Assembly: GCA_017626015.1 (NCBI GenBank)
Contig: JAGAJO010000007.1
Coordinates: 26,948 to 90,947, forward strand
Direction of reading: 5' to 3'
DNA from: Ruminococcus sp.
GTDB lineage: Bacteria; Bacillota; Clostridia; Oscillospirales; Ruminococcaceae
DNA: 64,000 bases
Under the pieces are notes generated by a model. That model ran no database searches and had not been told where the DNA came from. It saw nothing but the letters and a program-made list of their open reading frames with translations. A program made the position numbers and the translations under genes. Below are positions 45,604 through 54,342 of the stretch, one piece after another; position 1 is the first letter of the stretch, and every line of letters starts with the position of its first letter.

Positions 45604-46218
45604 CTAAGCCGACGCTCTGCTGCGTTTGAATACCCGTACATACGCCTGATAAGCCACGGGGAGAATAAAAGCGGTCAATGCGCATTCAACAGGAAGCATA
45701 ACGGCGTTCTTAATGACTCTAGGCGTCATCCACACGGCGAAGGCGTTCCATTCGGAGCCTGACATAAACGGGAAATTACGGTTTGTATAGCTGTAATACA
45801 GCACGCAGGAGTTAAGCACGAGCTGACACAGAAGTACGGAAATGATCCTTGACACCACCGAATTGATCGCAATAGATTTCCCAGTGGTCTTTTTATAGAG
45901 CATAACGCCGTATATCACCGCCGCAAAAAGCTTGACGGCAAGCAGCGCAACGTTATAATCCCTAGCCTTATAGCCGTCCAGGATATAGCCTATGATATCT
46001 ATACCCGCAGCGCCCATCATTGAAACCACCGGACCGAACAGCATAGCGATCAGCATGGTCCCCAGAAAAGCGAAATTGATACGCAGATCCTGGGAAAAAT
46101 TAATTGACAGGTTTCTCAGAACGACCGCCATTGCGATCAGCATTCCGGAGACTGTCAGTGTGGAAATTTTTTTCAGCTCCCCTGCGGAGTCTGAAAACAG
46201 TTTTGCAAAGCTCATCAT
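45604..46218 (-). CDS. folT: ECF transporter S component, folate-type (FolT)
   Basis: Substrate-binding membrane subunit of an energy-coupling-factor vitamin transporter. 204 aa with about six hydrophobic segments. GMLIAMAVVLRNLSINFSQD, RINFAFLGTMLIAMLFGPVV and GAAGIDIIGYIL are the usual S-component core. The folate assignment rests mainly on the tetrahydrofolate riboswitch directly upstream (46332-46443), a known partner of folT. The ATG at 46218 has AAAGGAGG 9 nt upstream. The ECF A and T subunits must be elsewhere. Confidence 0.9.
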   Translation of the reverse strand: MMSFAKLFSDSAGELKKISTLTVSGMLIAMAVVLRNLSINFSQDLRINFAFLGTMLIAMLFGPVVSMMGAAGIDIIGYILDGYKARDYNVALLAVKLFAAVIYGVMLYKKTTGKSIAINSVVSRIISVLLCQLVLNSCVLYYSYTNRNFPFMSGSEWNAFAVWMTPRVIKNAVMLPVECALTAFILPVAYQAYVRVFKRSRASA

Positions 46219-46271
46219 TTTTAATTCCTCCTTTATCCTATGCGAGCCTGTCGCTTTGTGCATAACGGAGC

Positions 46272-46316
46272 AAAAAACGGCTGCGCACTAATCCCTTACG
46301 GATTGTGAACAGCCGC
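46272..46316 (-). terminator. Expression-platform terminator of the THF riboswitch
   Basis: Minus strand: CGGCTG with inner AATCC/GGGATT, closing CAGCCG, then TTTTTT. It lies between the aptamer and folT, so it can switch transcription. Confidence 0.9.
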
Positions 46317-46331
46317 TTATGAAAAGCTTCA

Positions 46332-46443
46332 ATTACACATTCAGCGGGATGCGGAAACCGAACCGCAAAGGTTTTGCCTTTTTCGTTCCGCCGGCAACTC
46401 CCCGTCCGACGAACACTTAACGCACGATTTCCTACTCTGTAAT
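46332..46443 (-). ncRNA. Tetrahydrofolate (THF) riboswitch aptamer
   Basis: On the minus strand the conserved AGAGTAGG...GCGTTAAGTG block is followed by GCCGGCGGAACGA and ends with GGTTTCCGCATCCCGCT. The order and spacing match the THF (folE/folT) riboswitch class. The ends pair as ATTACA / TGTAAT (P1). A terminator follows. It would turn folT off when reduced folate is abundant. Confidence 0.93.
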
Positions 46444-46503
46444 ATGTCAGACCTTACGGTCGTAACACCTTTTTAAAATACCGATATTCAGGTTACTGCA
46501 TTA

Positions 46504-47466
46504 TCAGAAAGCCGTCCTTGTGAGAATGTCGTACAGATCGTCCTCAAAAGGCTTCTTCATAGACAGCGCTTCCTGTATATCCACATCATAGATCTTGTTG
46601 TTCTTCATTCCTACGATCCTGTTGCCAATACCCTGCTCCAGCAGCTCAACTGCGTGATAACCCATTTCCGTAGCGATCACCCTGTCTCTTACTGTAGGCG
46701 AACCGCCTCTCTGAACGTGTCCCAGTATCGTCGCTCTCGCCTCGATCCCTGTAAGCTCCTGAATGGTTCTCGTTATGTACTCGGTCTTTCCAACACCCTC
46801 GGCTACAACGATTATAAAGTGAGTCTTGCCTGCCTTCTTGGTTTCCTGCATATTCTTTGCGATAGCGTTAAGGTCATACTCCCTCTCCGGAGTGATGACA
46901 GCCTCTGCACCAACGGCTGCTCCTACATTGATAGCAATATAGCCTGCGCCTCTGCCCATTACCTCTACAACAGAGCATCTGTCATGTGACTGCGCCGTAT
47001 CTCTTATCTTATCTATCATTTCCATAGCCGTATTCATTGCCGTATCATAGCCGATCGTATACTCGGTGCAAGAAATGTCGTTGTCGATCGTTCCGGGAAT
47101 ACCTATGCAGGGAATGCCCTGTGCGGAAAGATCTGCAGCTCCCCTGAAGGAACCGTCGCCGCCAATAACGACAATACCGTCAAGGCCAAGCTCAATGCAC
47201 TTGTCTCTGCCCTTTTTTACGCCCTCTGCTCCCATGAACTCGGGACATCTTGCAGTATAAAGCATGGTACCGCCTCTCTGGATAATGCCGGAAACGGATC
47301 TTGCGTTCATGTCTACGACCTCGCCGTTAAGCAAGCCGTTATATCCTCTGCGGATCCCCAGAACCTGCATTCCCTTTTGCAAACCTGCTCTGCATACCGC
47401 TCTTACGGCAGCGTTCATTCCCGGAGCGTCTCCGCCGCTTGTCAGAACACCGATTTTCTTTGCCAT
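46504..47466 (-). CDS. pfkA: ATP-dependent 6-phosphofructokinase
   Basis: Phosphorylates fructose-6-phosphate to the 1,6-bisphosphate, the committed step of glycolysis. 320 aa, typical of bacterial PfkA. Motifs: IGVLTSGGDAPGMNAAVRAV, IVIGGDGSFRGAADLS, GIPGTIDNDISCTEYTIGYD (catalytic Asp), EVMGRGAGYIA, ILGHVQRGGSPTVRDRVIA. The Gly-Asp-Gly signature indicates ATP rather than pyrophosphate use. SD GGAGG is about 9 nt before the ATG. Confidence 0.97.
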   Translation of the reverse strand: MAKKIGVLTSGGDAPGMNAAVRAVCRAGLQKGMQVLGIRRGYNGLLNGEVVDMNARSVSGIIQRGGTMLYTARCPEFMGAEGVKKGRDKCIELGLDGIVVIGGDGSFRGAADLSAQGIPCIGIPGTIDNDISCTEYTIGYDTAMNTAMEMIDKIRDTAQSHDRCSVVEVMGRGAGYIAINVGAAVGAEAVITPEREYDLNAIAKNMQETKKAGKTHFIIVVAEGVGKTEYITRTIQELTGIEARATILGHVQRGGSPTVRDRVIATEMGYHAVELLEQGIGNRIVGMKNNKIYDVDIQEALSMKKPFEDDLYDILTRTAF

Positions 47467-47532
47467 AACATAACCTCCAAAATTAGGCGCAGGACAAACC
47501 TCCGCCCGTTTTTTTCATAATTCACTTTATTT

Positions 47533-47570
47533 AGCATAGCACAAAGCCCCTGAAATGTCAAGGGCTTTGC
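47533..47570 (-). promoter_or_regulatory. pfkA promoter within an inverted repeat
   Basis: Minus strand: TTGACA (47561-47556), 17-nt spacer, TATGCT (47538-47533). The -35 box is flanked by GCAAAGCCC (47570-47562) and GGGCTTTGT (47549-47541), an inverted repeat that could be an operator. No T-run follows, so it is a poor terminator. Confidence 0.6.
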
Positions 47571-47618
47571 AAATCATTTACACAAATTTAAACGTTTTCA
47601 GCCGAACTATTGTTCCTA

Positions 47619-49451
47619 TCAGGCGTTGGGAACATCGGTTACAGGAGCTTCTCCGCTGTTTTGGGTAACATCGGACTGACCTGTACCGTTAACGTCGGAA
47701 GAAACTGTAGAAGCCGTTGTTGTAGTCTTTGTCGTCAGCTTTCCGTCGCATACCGTGACAGTAAGCACCTCGCCCTTTTCAACATCGATATAGCTTCCTA
47801 CACCGATACTCGTTTTTATGACAAAATCCACTTCAACGGTGGCTGATTTTTCATTTGCGACCTTATACTTGATATTCAAGGAATCCAGCAGCTTAAGATA
47901 CTCTTTTTTGTTATATCCGGAATAATCCGGAACGGGGATCTTTGCAGGACCTGCGCACACCTCAAGCACCAGCTCGTTTTTCATTGCCGGGTCGTAATCA
48001 GCTCCCTCCGGTATGCCCTGACTCTTTACATATCCTCTGTCGTCCACCTCAGAATAGTAATAATCCGGTCTGAGGGTAAACTCGCTTCCTATACGTCTTT
48101 CCACCTCTGCATAGTCCATGCCCACAATATTGGGCATTATGGATCCGTAGCCCCATTCGGATTCCTCATCGGTTGTCGTGACCGACGGAGTTGCTACGGT
48201 CGTTCCGTAAACGTATTCTCCATCGTCATCGTCATCATCATACTCGTCAAAGCTGTAATCCACAGCCTTATCCGACGTTTCCGAGCCGTCGTCGTCCGAA
48301 GCCGAAAACAGCTGTATCAGCAATACCACTGCCAGTATTATCACCGCAGCCAGCACGCACCAGCCAACGATCATTGCAGCCTTGTTCGCCGGCTTTTTCT
48401 GAGTCTCTACAGAGCTGTCCTTAGACGTCTGTCTCGGGACGTGCTGAATCGGGACAGTCTGAGTTGCACCCTTGGGATGCTCCATATGAACAGGCTGCTG
48501 CTCGAAAAGTGCGGCAACAAGCTCGTTCACCGTCCTTATCCTTTCCTCGCCTCTGACAGCCATAGCCTTTGAAAGCACCCTTGAAATATGCCTGGGAACT
48601 CCGGGATTGACTCTTGCTGCCTCCACCAGAGTATCGTTATGTATCCTCGTATTGGCGTCAAGCGGCATACAGCCCGTAAGTATCCTGTAAATTACTGCGG
48701 CTACAGCGTATACGTCGGTCCATGTACCCTGCCACTGGAGAGAAGAATACTGCTCCGGAGCGGTATATCCGGAATAAAACTCGGGCATAAGTCCCGTATT
48801 CGACGTCCTTATAGAGCTTATGCAAAATCCGGTAAGCTTAAGCTCGCAGTCTGTGGTGACGATAATATTTTCAGGCGATATACCCCTGTGGATAACCCCT
48901 GCATTGTGGATAATGCTAAGCGTTGTGAACAGCGGCATAAACAGCTTTCTGACCTGTTCCCATGTAAGAAAGCCCGTATTCGACTGGAGAAATTTTTTTA
49001 GCGAAACGCCCTCCACATACTCAAGAATAACGTAGGTCGTATTATTTTCAAAGAACATATCCTTTGCGGTAGCGATATGACCCAGATTTCTCATTCTGGA
49101 AAGTGTCTTGTTCATATCGGCAAATTCCGACATAAAGGTCTTGTATTTTGCAAGACAGTCGGGATTAACGATAATGCTCTGATCCCTGCTGTCCCTTTCG
49201 CAGAGTGTATCGGGCATATATTCACGGCAGACGCATTTGCACTTGCCTACCGTATCGTAGCATATATATGATGCTCCCTCTCCGTTATAGGAGAGCATTT
49301 TTCCCACTATATACCTGTTGTCCAGCATAGTTTTCGGCGCTAAATATGACTGAAGATGAGGAATATCGTCCGTATAGCTGCAATAGCGGCAGCGACCGTT
49401 GCTGTCCAGCTCGTTCATACAGCCCATACAAAGCTTAACACTCGGTTCCAT
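47619..49451 (-). CDS. Zinc-ribbon / protein-kinase-like / PASTA membrane protein, probable pseudokinase
   Basis: 610 aa. Order: N-terminal zinc ribbon (Cys8, Cys11, Cys21, Cys24), kinase-like domain (about 43-315), basic linker, one membrane helix (about 358-382), an acidic outer stretch, and two PASTA-like repeats (about 430-570) with a Thr/Ser-rich tail. The plan is that of PrkC/Stk1 kinases that sense peptidoglycan, but key residues are changed. HRD is HRG (188-190), the DFG is TGF (207-209), and the VAIK lysine position reads CVCREYMP (Arg76). APE (231-233) and the PEN asparagine remain. It may be a scaffold or sensor. The ATG at 49451 has AGGAGG 7 nt upstream. Confidence 0.85.
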   Translation of the reverse strand: MEPSVKLCMGCMNELDSNGRCRYCSYTDDIPHLQSYLAPKTMLDNRYIVGKMLSYNGEGASYICYDTVGKCKCVCREYMPDTLCERDSRDQSIIVNPDCLAKYKTFMSEFADMNKTLSRMRNLGHIATAKDMFFENNTTYVILEYVEGVSLKKFLQSNTGFLTWEQVRKLFMPLFTTLSIIHNAGVIHRGISPENIIVTTDCELKLTGFCISSIRTSNTGLMPEFYSGYTAPEQYSSLQWQGTWTDVYAVAAVIYRILTGCMPLDANTRIHNDTLVEAARVNPGVPRHISRVLSKAMAVRGEERIRTVNELVAALFEQQPVHMEHPKGATQTVPIQHVPRQTSKDSSVETQKKPANKAAMIVGWCVLAAVIILAVVLLIQLFSASDDDGSETSDKAVDYSFDEYDDDDDDGEYVYGTTVATPSVTTTDEESEWGYGSIMPNIVGMDYAEVERRIGSEFTLRPDYYYSEVDDRGYVKSQGIPEGADYDPAMKNELVLEVCAGPAKIPVPDYSGYNKKEYLKLLDSLNIKYKVANEKSATVEVDFVIKTSIGVGSYIDVEKGEVLTVTVCDGKLTTKTTTTASTVSSDVNGTGQSDVTQNSGEAPVTDVPNA

Positions 49452-49484
49452 ACCGAACCTCCTAACATCATGATCTATCAATTT

Positions 49485-49513
49485 ATAATAACAACAAATA
49501 AGACAAAAGTCAA
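49485..49513 (-). promoter_or_regulatory. Promoter of the pseudokinase gene
   Basis: Minus strand: TTGACT (49513-49508), 17-nt spacer, TATTAT (49490-49485), 35 nt before the start codon. Confidence 0.65.
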
Positions 49514-49594
49514 GTTTTAAGCGTTATCTGTACACTTTGTGCAATAATTTGTAGTTTTTCTGTAACATATGACAGAGAGAGGTTACACCCTGCC

Positions 49595-50335
49595 TTACTG
49601 CTTTTTCTTTGCAGGCTTTTTATCGTATTCCGCAAAAGCCTCGTCTACAGTACCGTCAACCTTTACCCTACCGTCCTTGAGGAATATTGCCCGGGAGCAG
49701 GTCTCGGAAATAGCGTCCCTGGAATGCGAAACGAAAAGTACGGTAACGCCTGTTTCGATAAGCTCGTTTATCTTGCGGCGGCATTTGAGCTTGAATTCTG
49801 CGTCTCCCACACTGAGAGCCTCGTCCACCACAAGTATCTCAGGCTTGATATTTATATTTATGGCAAAGCCGAGACGCATTTTCATTCCGCTGGAGTATGT
49901 CCTTACAGGCTGGTCTATATACTCCCCCAGATCGGCAAACTCAATAATGCTCGGCTCTATATCCTTTATCTCATCATCGGAAAGTCCCAGCAGATAGCCT
50001 TTAAGGTAAATATTTTCCGTTCCCGTCATGTCGGGAGAAAAACCTGCGGTAAGCTCCAGCAGCGCAGCCACCTTACCTCTGACGATAACCTCTCCCGCCG
50101 TGGGAAAGCTTACGCCCGTTATCATTTTGAGTATGGTTGATTTTCCCGCACCGTTTTTTCCGATAATTCCCACAGACTCGCCCTTATATATCTTAAAGCT
50201 GACGCCCTTTAGAGCGCTGTGACGCTTCACTCCCTTATTTTTTGTAAAAATAGCACGGAATCTCTGCTTTTCGTTTTTATAAAGCAGATACTCCTTCTGC
50301 ACGTCCCTGAATTCTATAATAGGCTGTTGTTCCAT
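49595..50335 (-). CDS. tagH: Polymer-export ABC transporter ATP-binding protein (TagH/Wzt type)
   Basis: ATPase of a teichoic-acid or polysaccharide exporter. 246 aa, without the C-terminal extension of long TagH or Wzt forms. Motifs: FRAIFTKNKGVKRHSALKGV (family-typical entry), Walker A GIIGKNGAGKST, VAALLELTAGFSPDMTGTEN, signature YSSGMKMRLGFA, Walker B ILVVDEALSVGD, VLFVSHS. It follows the permease gene by 24 nt and ends the operon. Confidence 0.92.
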   Translation of the reverse strand: MEQQPIIEFRDVQKEYLLYKNEKQRFRAIFTKNKGVKRHSALKGVSFKIYKGESVGIIGKNGAGKSTILKMITGVSFPTAGEVIVRGKVAALLELTAGFSPDMTGTENIYLKGYLLGLSDDEIKDIEPSIIEFADLGEYIDQPVRTYSSGMKMRLGFAININIKPEILVVDEALSVGDAEFKLKCRRKINELIETGVTVLFVSHSRDAISETCSRAIFLKDGRVKVDGTVDEAFAEYDKKPAKKKQ

Positions 50336-50359
50336 ATAAAAGCCTCCGTCCTTTCAAAG

Positions 50360-51181
50360 CTACAAAACGTCAGGAAGTATTTTCCTGAACTTTTTGTAAA
50401 AATGGGAGCCGACAAATATAAGCAGCACAAATTCACCGAAGAAAACGCAGGTCTCCGTAGTGTAGTTGCTGTCGAATATAAAAGTGTCAGTAAGAAACGA
50501 CTTGCGGTAGCCGTTTACAAAATAATTTATAGGATTAAGATACATTATCTTTCTCAGCAGCGGGCTTTCCAGATCATAGGTACTCCAGAAAACGCCCGAA
50601 AGCCAGAAAAGACCTGTTATTATAGAATTTATCAGATTCTCAAAATCCTTGCTGAATGCGCTCAGCGGAGCTGTCGCCCACGAAAGCACAAGAAAAAACA
50701 GATACATTGCAGCGCAGTAATAGAAAAACTGCAAATTGTAAATACTTGGGGCATATCCCATGCATATAAGTACGATATACATTATCACGCAAAGCATAAT
50801 ATGAACGTACAGAGAAGCCATAGAAGTAAAGGTCATGATATTCGACACGGGAAAGCTGAGCTTTGTAACAAACTGCTTGTTGTTCCGTATGGATCTTGAC
50901 CCGCCCACTATCATTTCCGATATAAAAAACCACGGTACATAGCCCGTAAGCATGAATACGAACCGGCGGTATTTTTCCCCCATAAACAGCACGTCGCCGG
51001 AGCCTCTGAGTCCCACTGCAAAGGCAAACCACAATATAAAAAGAGTAAATGTCGGCTTTATGACCGCCCACAGCGGACCCAGCGCCGCTCCCTTATATTT
51101 CTTTTTCAGTTCGTTTACGGACAGCAGCATTATCTGCTTGCCCTTGCCCTTATGCTCGGAAAGTATTTCCGTAAGACCCAT
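50360..51181 (-). CDS. tagG: Polymer-export ABC transporter permease (TagG/Wzm type)
   Basis: ABC-2 permease partner of the TagH-like ATPase. 273 aa with about six membrane segments. Family traits: YKGAALGPLWAVIKPTFTLF near the start, GYVPWFFISEMIVGGSRSIR and YLNPINYFVNGYRKS in the second half. The ATG at 51181 has AAAGGAAGATAGGA upstream; the frame extends further back, but those codons come from an AT-rich repeat element (51208-51475). Confidence 0.92.
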   Translation of the reverse strand: MGLTEILSEHKGKGKQIMLLSVNELKKKYKGAALGPLWAVIKPTFTLFILWFAFAVGLRGSGDVLFMGEKYRRFVFMLTGYVPWFFISEMIVGGSRSIRNNKQFVTKLSFPVSNIMTFTSMASLYVHIMLCVIMYIVLICMGYAPSIYNLQFFYYCAAMYLFFLVLSWATAPLSAFSKDFENLINSIITGLFWLSGVFWSTYDLESPLLRKIMYLNPINYFVNGYRKSFLTDTFIFDSNYTTETCVFFGEFVLLIFVGSHFYKKFRKILPDVL

Positions 51182-51207
51182 TTTTCCTATCTTCCTTTCA
51201 GATACTG

Positions 51208-51475
51208 AATTGACAATTGATAATTGATAATTGACAGTTAACAATTAACAATGATTGTGCGCCTTCGGCGGTATTATGAGGCTGCGCTTGCCGTTTTTAT
51301 GTAGGTTCAGAACGCCGTCTGCAAGCTCTGATAGTTATTATTCCCCCGAAAGAACCGCAAGTTAAAAGCTACACAAAATTGTCAATTCAACATAAATTCT
51401 GCTGAAAACAGCAAATGAAAAGTTCCACAAAATAATTATCAATTGTCAATTTTCAATTGTCAATTGTTAATTAAA
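51208..51475. repeat. AT-rich repeat element A (268 bp)
   Basis: Begins with tandem words like AATTGACAATTGATAATTG and ends with inverted forms such as CAATTGTCAATTTTCAATTG. The middle holds ACGCCGTCTGCAAGCTC. A second copy with the same plan lies at 52181-52364, so the two flank the DUF4272 gene in the same orientation. Confidence 0.75.
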
Positions 51476-51500
51476 TATCGGTCTGCTCCCGATTTTAGCT

Positions 51501-52160
51501 TTAAGTGTCCAGCGAAATATCGAACCAGTTATCCTCGTCCGATATAAGCCATTCAAGACCGCGGCGGCGTTCATAAACTATTTCCTCGTTAAGATCGCCT
51601 ATGGGAAGCTCCTTATCTATCCATTTACGCTGCACAGTCGCCCAATGATAGCGGTAGTACAGATCCAGCATATCGAGGATCTCTTCGATATCACGCATTC
51701 TGCATTTTGCTTTGAATTCTTCAAAGTCTTCGCAGTCCGCAACAAGGCGGACAGCAATATTGCAGTCGCAGACAGAGCTTGCGTCCTCGATATCGCCGAC
51801 AAGTCCCAAAGCCCACACCAGCGACCAGTAGCACTCATATTCCCAGACAACGTCGGTAACGTCCTGAGCTGAAAACTGAGCGTTGACCAGATTCTGTTCC
51901 TTGGGATTAAGGCAGTCTCTCACATTGAATTTATACATTAAATCAATAAAAAATTTAACGTCCTTATAATTCTGATTTGATATTTCAAAAGCTACCTGAG
52001 TTGAAAGCAAAGCCGCTATCGCTCTCTTGCATACATCGTCAATATCTCTCAGCTTTACAGCGTTGCTCGGAGGTACCATAGGCAGATATTTGTTAATACC
52101 TATACCCTTTTTAATAATTTTCCGTTCCGAACGTTCTTTTCTTTCCTGCGGTGATATCAT
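51501..52160 (-). CDS. DUF4272 domain protein
   Basis: 219 aa, cytosolic. The opening ISPQERKERSERKIIKKGIG with NKYLPMVP, and the VVWEYECYWSLVWALGLV core, match DUF4272, a family of unknown function. SD GGGAGG is about 7 nt before the ATG at 52160. It lies inside the polymer operon but has repeat elements on both sides, which suggests it was inserted. A role in polymer export is not implied. Confidence 0.75.
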   Translation of the reverse strand: MISPQERKERSERKIIKKGIGINKYLPMVPPSNAVKLRDIDDVCKRAIAALLSTQVAFEISNQNYKDVKFFIDLMYKFNVRDCLNPKEQNLVNAQFSAQDVTDVVWEYECYWSLVWALGLVGDIEDASSVCDCNIAVRLVADCEDFEEFKAKCRMRDIEEILDMLDLYYRYHWATVQRKWIDKELPIGDLNEEIVYERRRGLEWLISDEDNWFDISLDT

Positions 52161-52180
52161 TATTTTCCCTCCCAAATTTA

Positions 52181-52364
52181 CAATTAACAATTAACAATTA
52201 ACAGTTAACAATTGATAATTAACAGTTAACAATTAATAATTTATAATTGACAATTGAAAATTGATAATTATTGTGTGACTGCCATTTTTATAAAGGACGA
52301 AACACCGTCTGCAAGCTCCAATGTAATTGTTAATTGTTAACTGTTAACTGTTAATTTTTAATTA
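52181..52364. repeat. AT-rich repeat element B (184 bp)
   Basis: Tandem CAATTAACAATTAACAATTA-like words, a core with ACCGTCTGCAAGCTC, then inverted words (TTGTTAACTGTTAACTGTTA). Shares core and plan with 51208-51475. It covers the stop codon of the TagB-like gene. Confidence 0.75.
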
Positions 52365-53460
52365 GTTCCGCAATTCTTGCGCTTGAGTTTCCGTCGCAGG
52401 CAGACATATATTTTGATACAAAGCATTCCGCTTTGCTGATTTCAAAACGTTCCTCCGCCCTCAGGACTGCGCTGTACAGCTGCACGCCGTCGGTGACTAT
52501 CTCCCCCGGCATTTCCTTTTCAAAGCTTATATAAAAGCTCCTCTTGCCTTTGTATTCCTTAAGATCCGGAACAAAAAAGATCATAGGCTTTTTAAACAGC
52601 GCATACTCAAAAGCCAGCGAGGAATAATCTGTTATAAGCAGATCTGCCACAGGTAAAAGCCTGCTTGTTTCCATATCACAGTCGGTAAGACTGCTTTTCA
52701 GGCGGGGATGCATTTTTATTATCACAGCCCAGCTGTCCCCAAGACGTTTCCTGAGCTTCAGGATATACTCCTCCCCCACGCAGTAAGCCTCAGAAGCGTT
52801 TCCTCTGAATGTGGGAGCGTACAGCAGTATCTTTTTTCCCTTATATTCGGGATATTTCCCATAAAATTCCCGTTTGCAGTCCTCCGGAAAATCTTTTTTG
52901 AAGAACATATCCGTGCGGCTTACTCCCAGCGGAAGCACCCTGCCCCCCGGCAGTCTGAATGCAGACTGAAAGGGCTTTACGCAGGCTTGCCCGCTGACTG
53001 TGACTATATCGAAATTACCCGCCGCATTGCCCTTATAGTAGGGCGAAATATCGTCGGGACTGTCGTAGCCGAATTTTTTCATACAGCCGCAGCCGTGCCA
53101 CAGCTGCACAACGGTAGTTTCCTTGCGCTTTTTGCAGGCGGCAACGGGAACAAAATAATTACATATGAACACTGCCCTTGCGTTGGCGTAGACCCTCATA
53201 AATCCCGTCATAAACTTCATTACAGAAGCTATACCGCTCCGGGAAAAATCAAGATACATTTCCCGGACATCATAGCCCCTCTTTAAAAGCTCCTCCTTCA
53301 TGCAAAGCATACTTTCCGGAGTGTCCGAGCAGTTGGAATCCGCAAGAATAACAAGTCTGCCGTCAATATTCTTTTTCTTTGACAGATCATAGCAGAGCGG
53401 CAGCAGAGTTTTCTGTAAAACAGTTTTCACATACTGCTTGATAATAACGCCTATACTCAT
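52351..53460 (-). CDS. CDP-glycerol glycerophosphotransferase family protein (TagB/TagF-like)
   Basis: Transfers glycerol-phosphate (or a similar polyol-phosphate) units in teichoic-acid-type polymer synthesis. 369 aa. Motifs: VVQLWHGCGCMKKFGYDSPD, VLPLGVSRTDMFF, KKILLYAPTFRGN, VIIKMHPRLK, and LLITDYSSLAFEYALFKKP. Starts on the last base of the glycosyltransferase gene (overlap of one base). Its last codons lie in repeat element B, so the C-terminus may be slightly altered from the ancestral form. Confidence 0.9.
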   Translation of the reverse strand: MSIGVIIKQYVKTVLQKTLLPLCYDLSKKKNIDGRLVILADSNCSDTPESMLCMKEELLKRGYDVREMYLDFSRSGIASVMKFMTGFMRVYANARAVFICNYFVPVAACKKRKETTVVQLWHGCGCMKKFGYDSPDDISPYYKGNAAGNFDIVTVSGQACVKPFQSAFRLPGGRVLPLGVSRTDMFFKKDFPEDCKREFYGKYPEYKGKKILLYAPTFRGNASEAYCVGEEYILKLRKRLGDSWAVIIKMHPRLKSSLTDCDMETSRLLPVADLLITDYSSLAFEYALFKKPMIFFVPDLKEYKGKRSFYISFEKEMPGEIVTDGVQLYSAVLRAEERFEISKAECFVSKYMSACDGNSSARIAELIKN

Positions 53461-54302
53461 CAGCTTCTTAAAAACCTCTTGTAAATTTTACCCGTCAGAG
53501 ACGAGGGAAGTGCAAATATCATCAGCTGCATGGCACAGGGAATGATAAGATCCGGAAGTCGGGAATATCCCGAGCGGAATATCCTCCAGCGGACTTCTAT
53601 AAACGCCTTTGTGTTCGCCCAGTTCCTGCGCCTTGCGTAGTTGCCCTTTGTGACCCTGTACCTTACCAGCACCTTGCCGATATTTCGTCCTCTCACGCCC
53701 GAGGACAGCATTCTTACAACAAATTCATAGTCCTCGCAGCGGGTCCTGCGGGGATAGCCGCCGCAGCTTAACGCCTTGGATTTCTTATACACCAGGGTCT
53801 GATTGTTAAAGGGGTTTCTGCGTCTGGAATACTTTTTTATTTCCTTGTGACTGAGTGGAGTTTTCTTCACAGCGATAAATTCTCCGCTGTCGCTGTCAAA
53901 CTCCTCTATATACGCCCCCAGCATATCTATCTCAGGGTGCTTAGCCAATGCGTAGAGAGACGCTTCACACCTCTGGGGAAGAGCTATGTCATCGGAGTCC
54001 ATTTTGACTATATACTCATGCTTGCAGGCGTTGATACCCACATTGGCGCAGTATCCCGTACCCTCGTTCTTCTCGATACGGACAGGACGGAAGCATGGAT
54101 ATTTTGCCGCAAACTCCTCTACGACCCTGTCAAGCTCCGGTGTGAGCTTCCCGTCACACACCAGAACGAAATCGTTTGTGGGATAGGTCTGATCCATCAT
54201 GCTGGCAATGCTTTCCCGCAGAAAATCCGGATCCTCCCCCGCATATACGGACATAAGCACGCTGTATGCGGGAAGTCTTATATCATCTTTAACATTCTTC
54301 AA
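53460..54302 (-). CDS. Glycosyltransferase family 2
   Basis: 280 aa with a GT-A fold: YSVLMSVYAGEDPDFLRESI at the start, EKNEGTGYCANVGINACKHE, DXD-type residues at about 102-105 (KMDSDDIALPQ), and CEDYEFVVRML as acceptor-side motif. A C-terminal hydrophobic stretch may touch the membrane. It is the first gene of the polymer operon. The start is a TTG at 54302, 12 nt after GGAAAGGA; no in-frame ATG with an SD exists. The donor sugar is unknown. Confidence 0.9.
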   Translation of the reverse strand: MKNVKDDIRLPAYSVLMSVYAGEDPDFLRESIASMMDQTYPTNDFVLVCDGKLTPELDRVVEEFAAKYPCFRPVRIEKNEGTGYCANVGINACKHEYIVKMDSDDIALPQRCEASLYALAKHPEIDMLGAYIEEFDSDSGEFIAVKKTPLSHKEIKKYSRRRNPFNNQTLVYKKSKALSCGGYPRRTRCEDYEFVVRMLSSGVRGRNIGKVLVRYRVTKGNYARRRNWANTKAFIEVRWRIFRSGYSRLPDLIIPCAMQLMIFALPSSLTGKIYKRFLRS

Positions 54303-54342
54303 TCGGGCGCACCGTCCTTTCCCTCACTCAATGGCCATACAG

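Noticed and set aside
47535-47570. Inverted repeat as a terminator for the pseudokinase gene
   Set aside because: No T-run follows on the minus strand, and a good pfkA promoter overlaps it.
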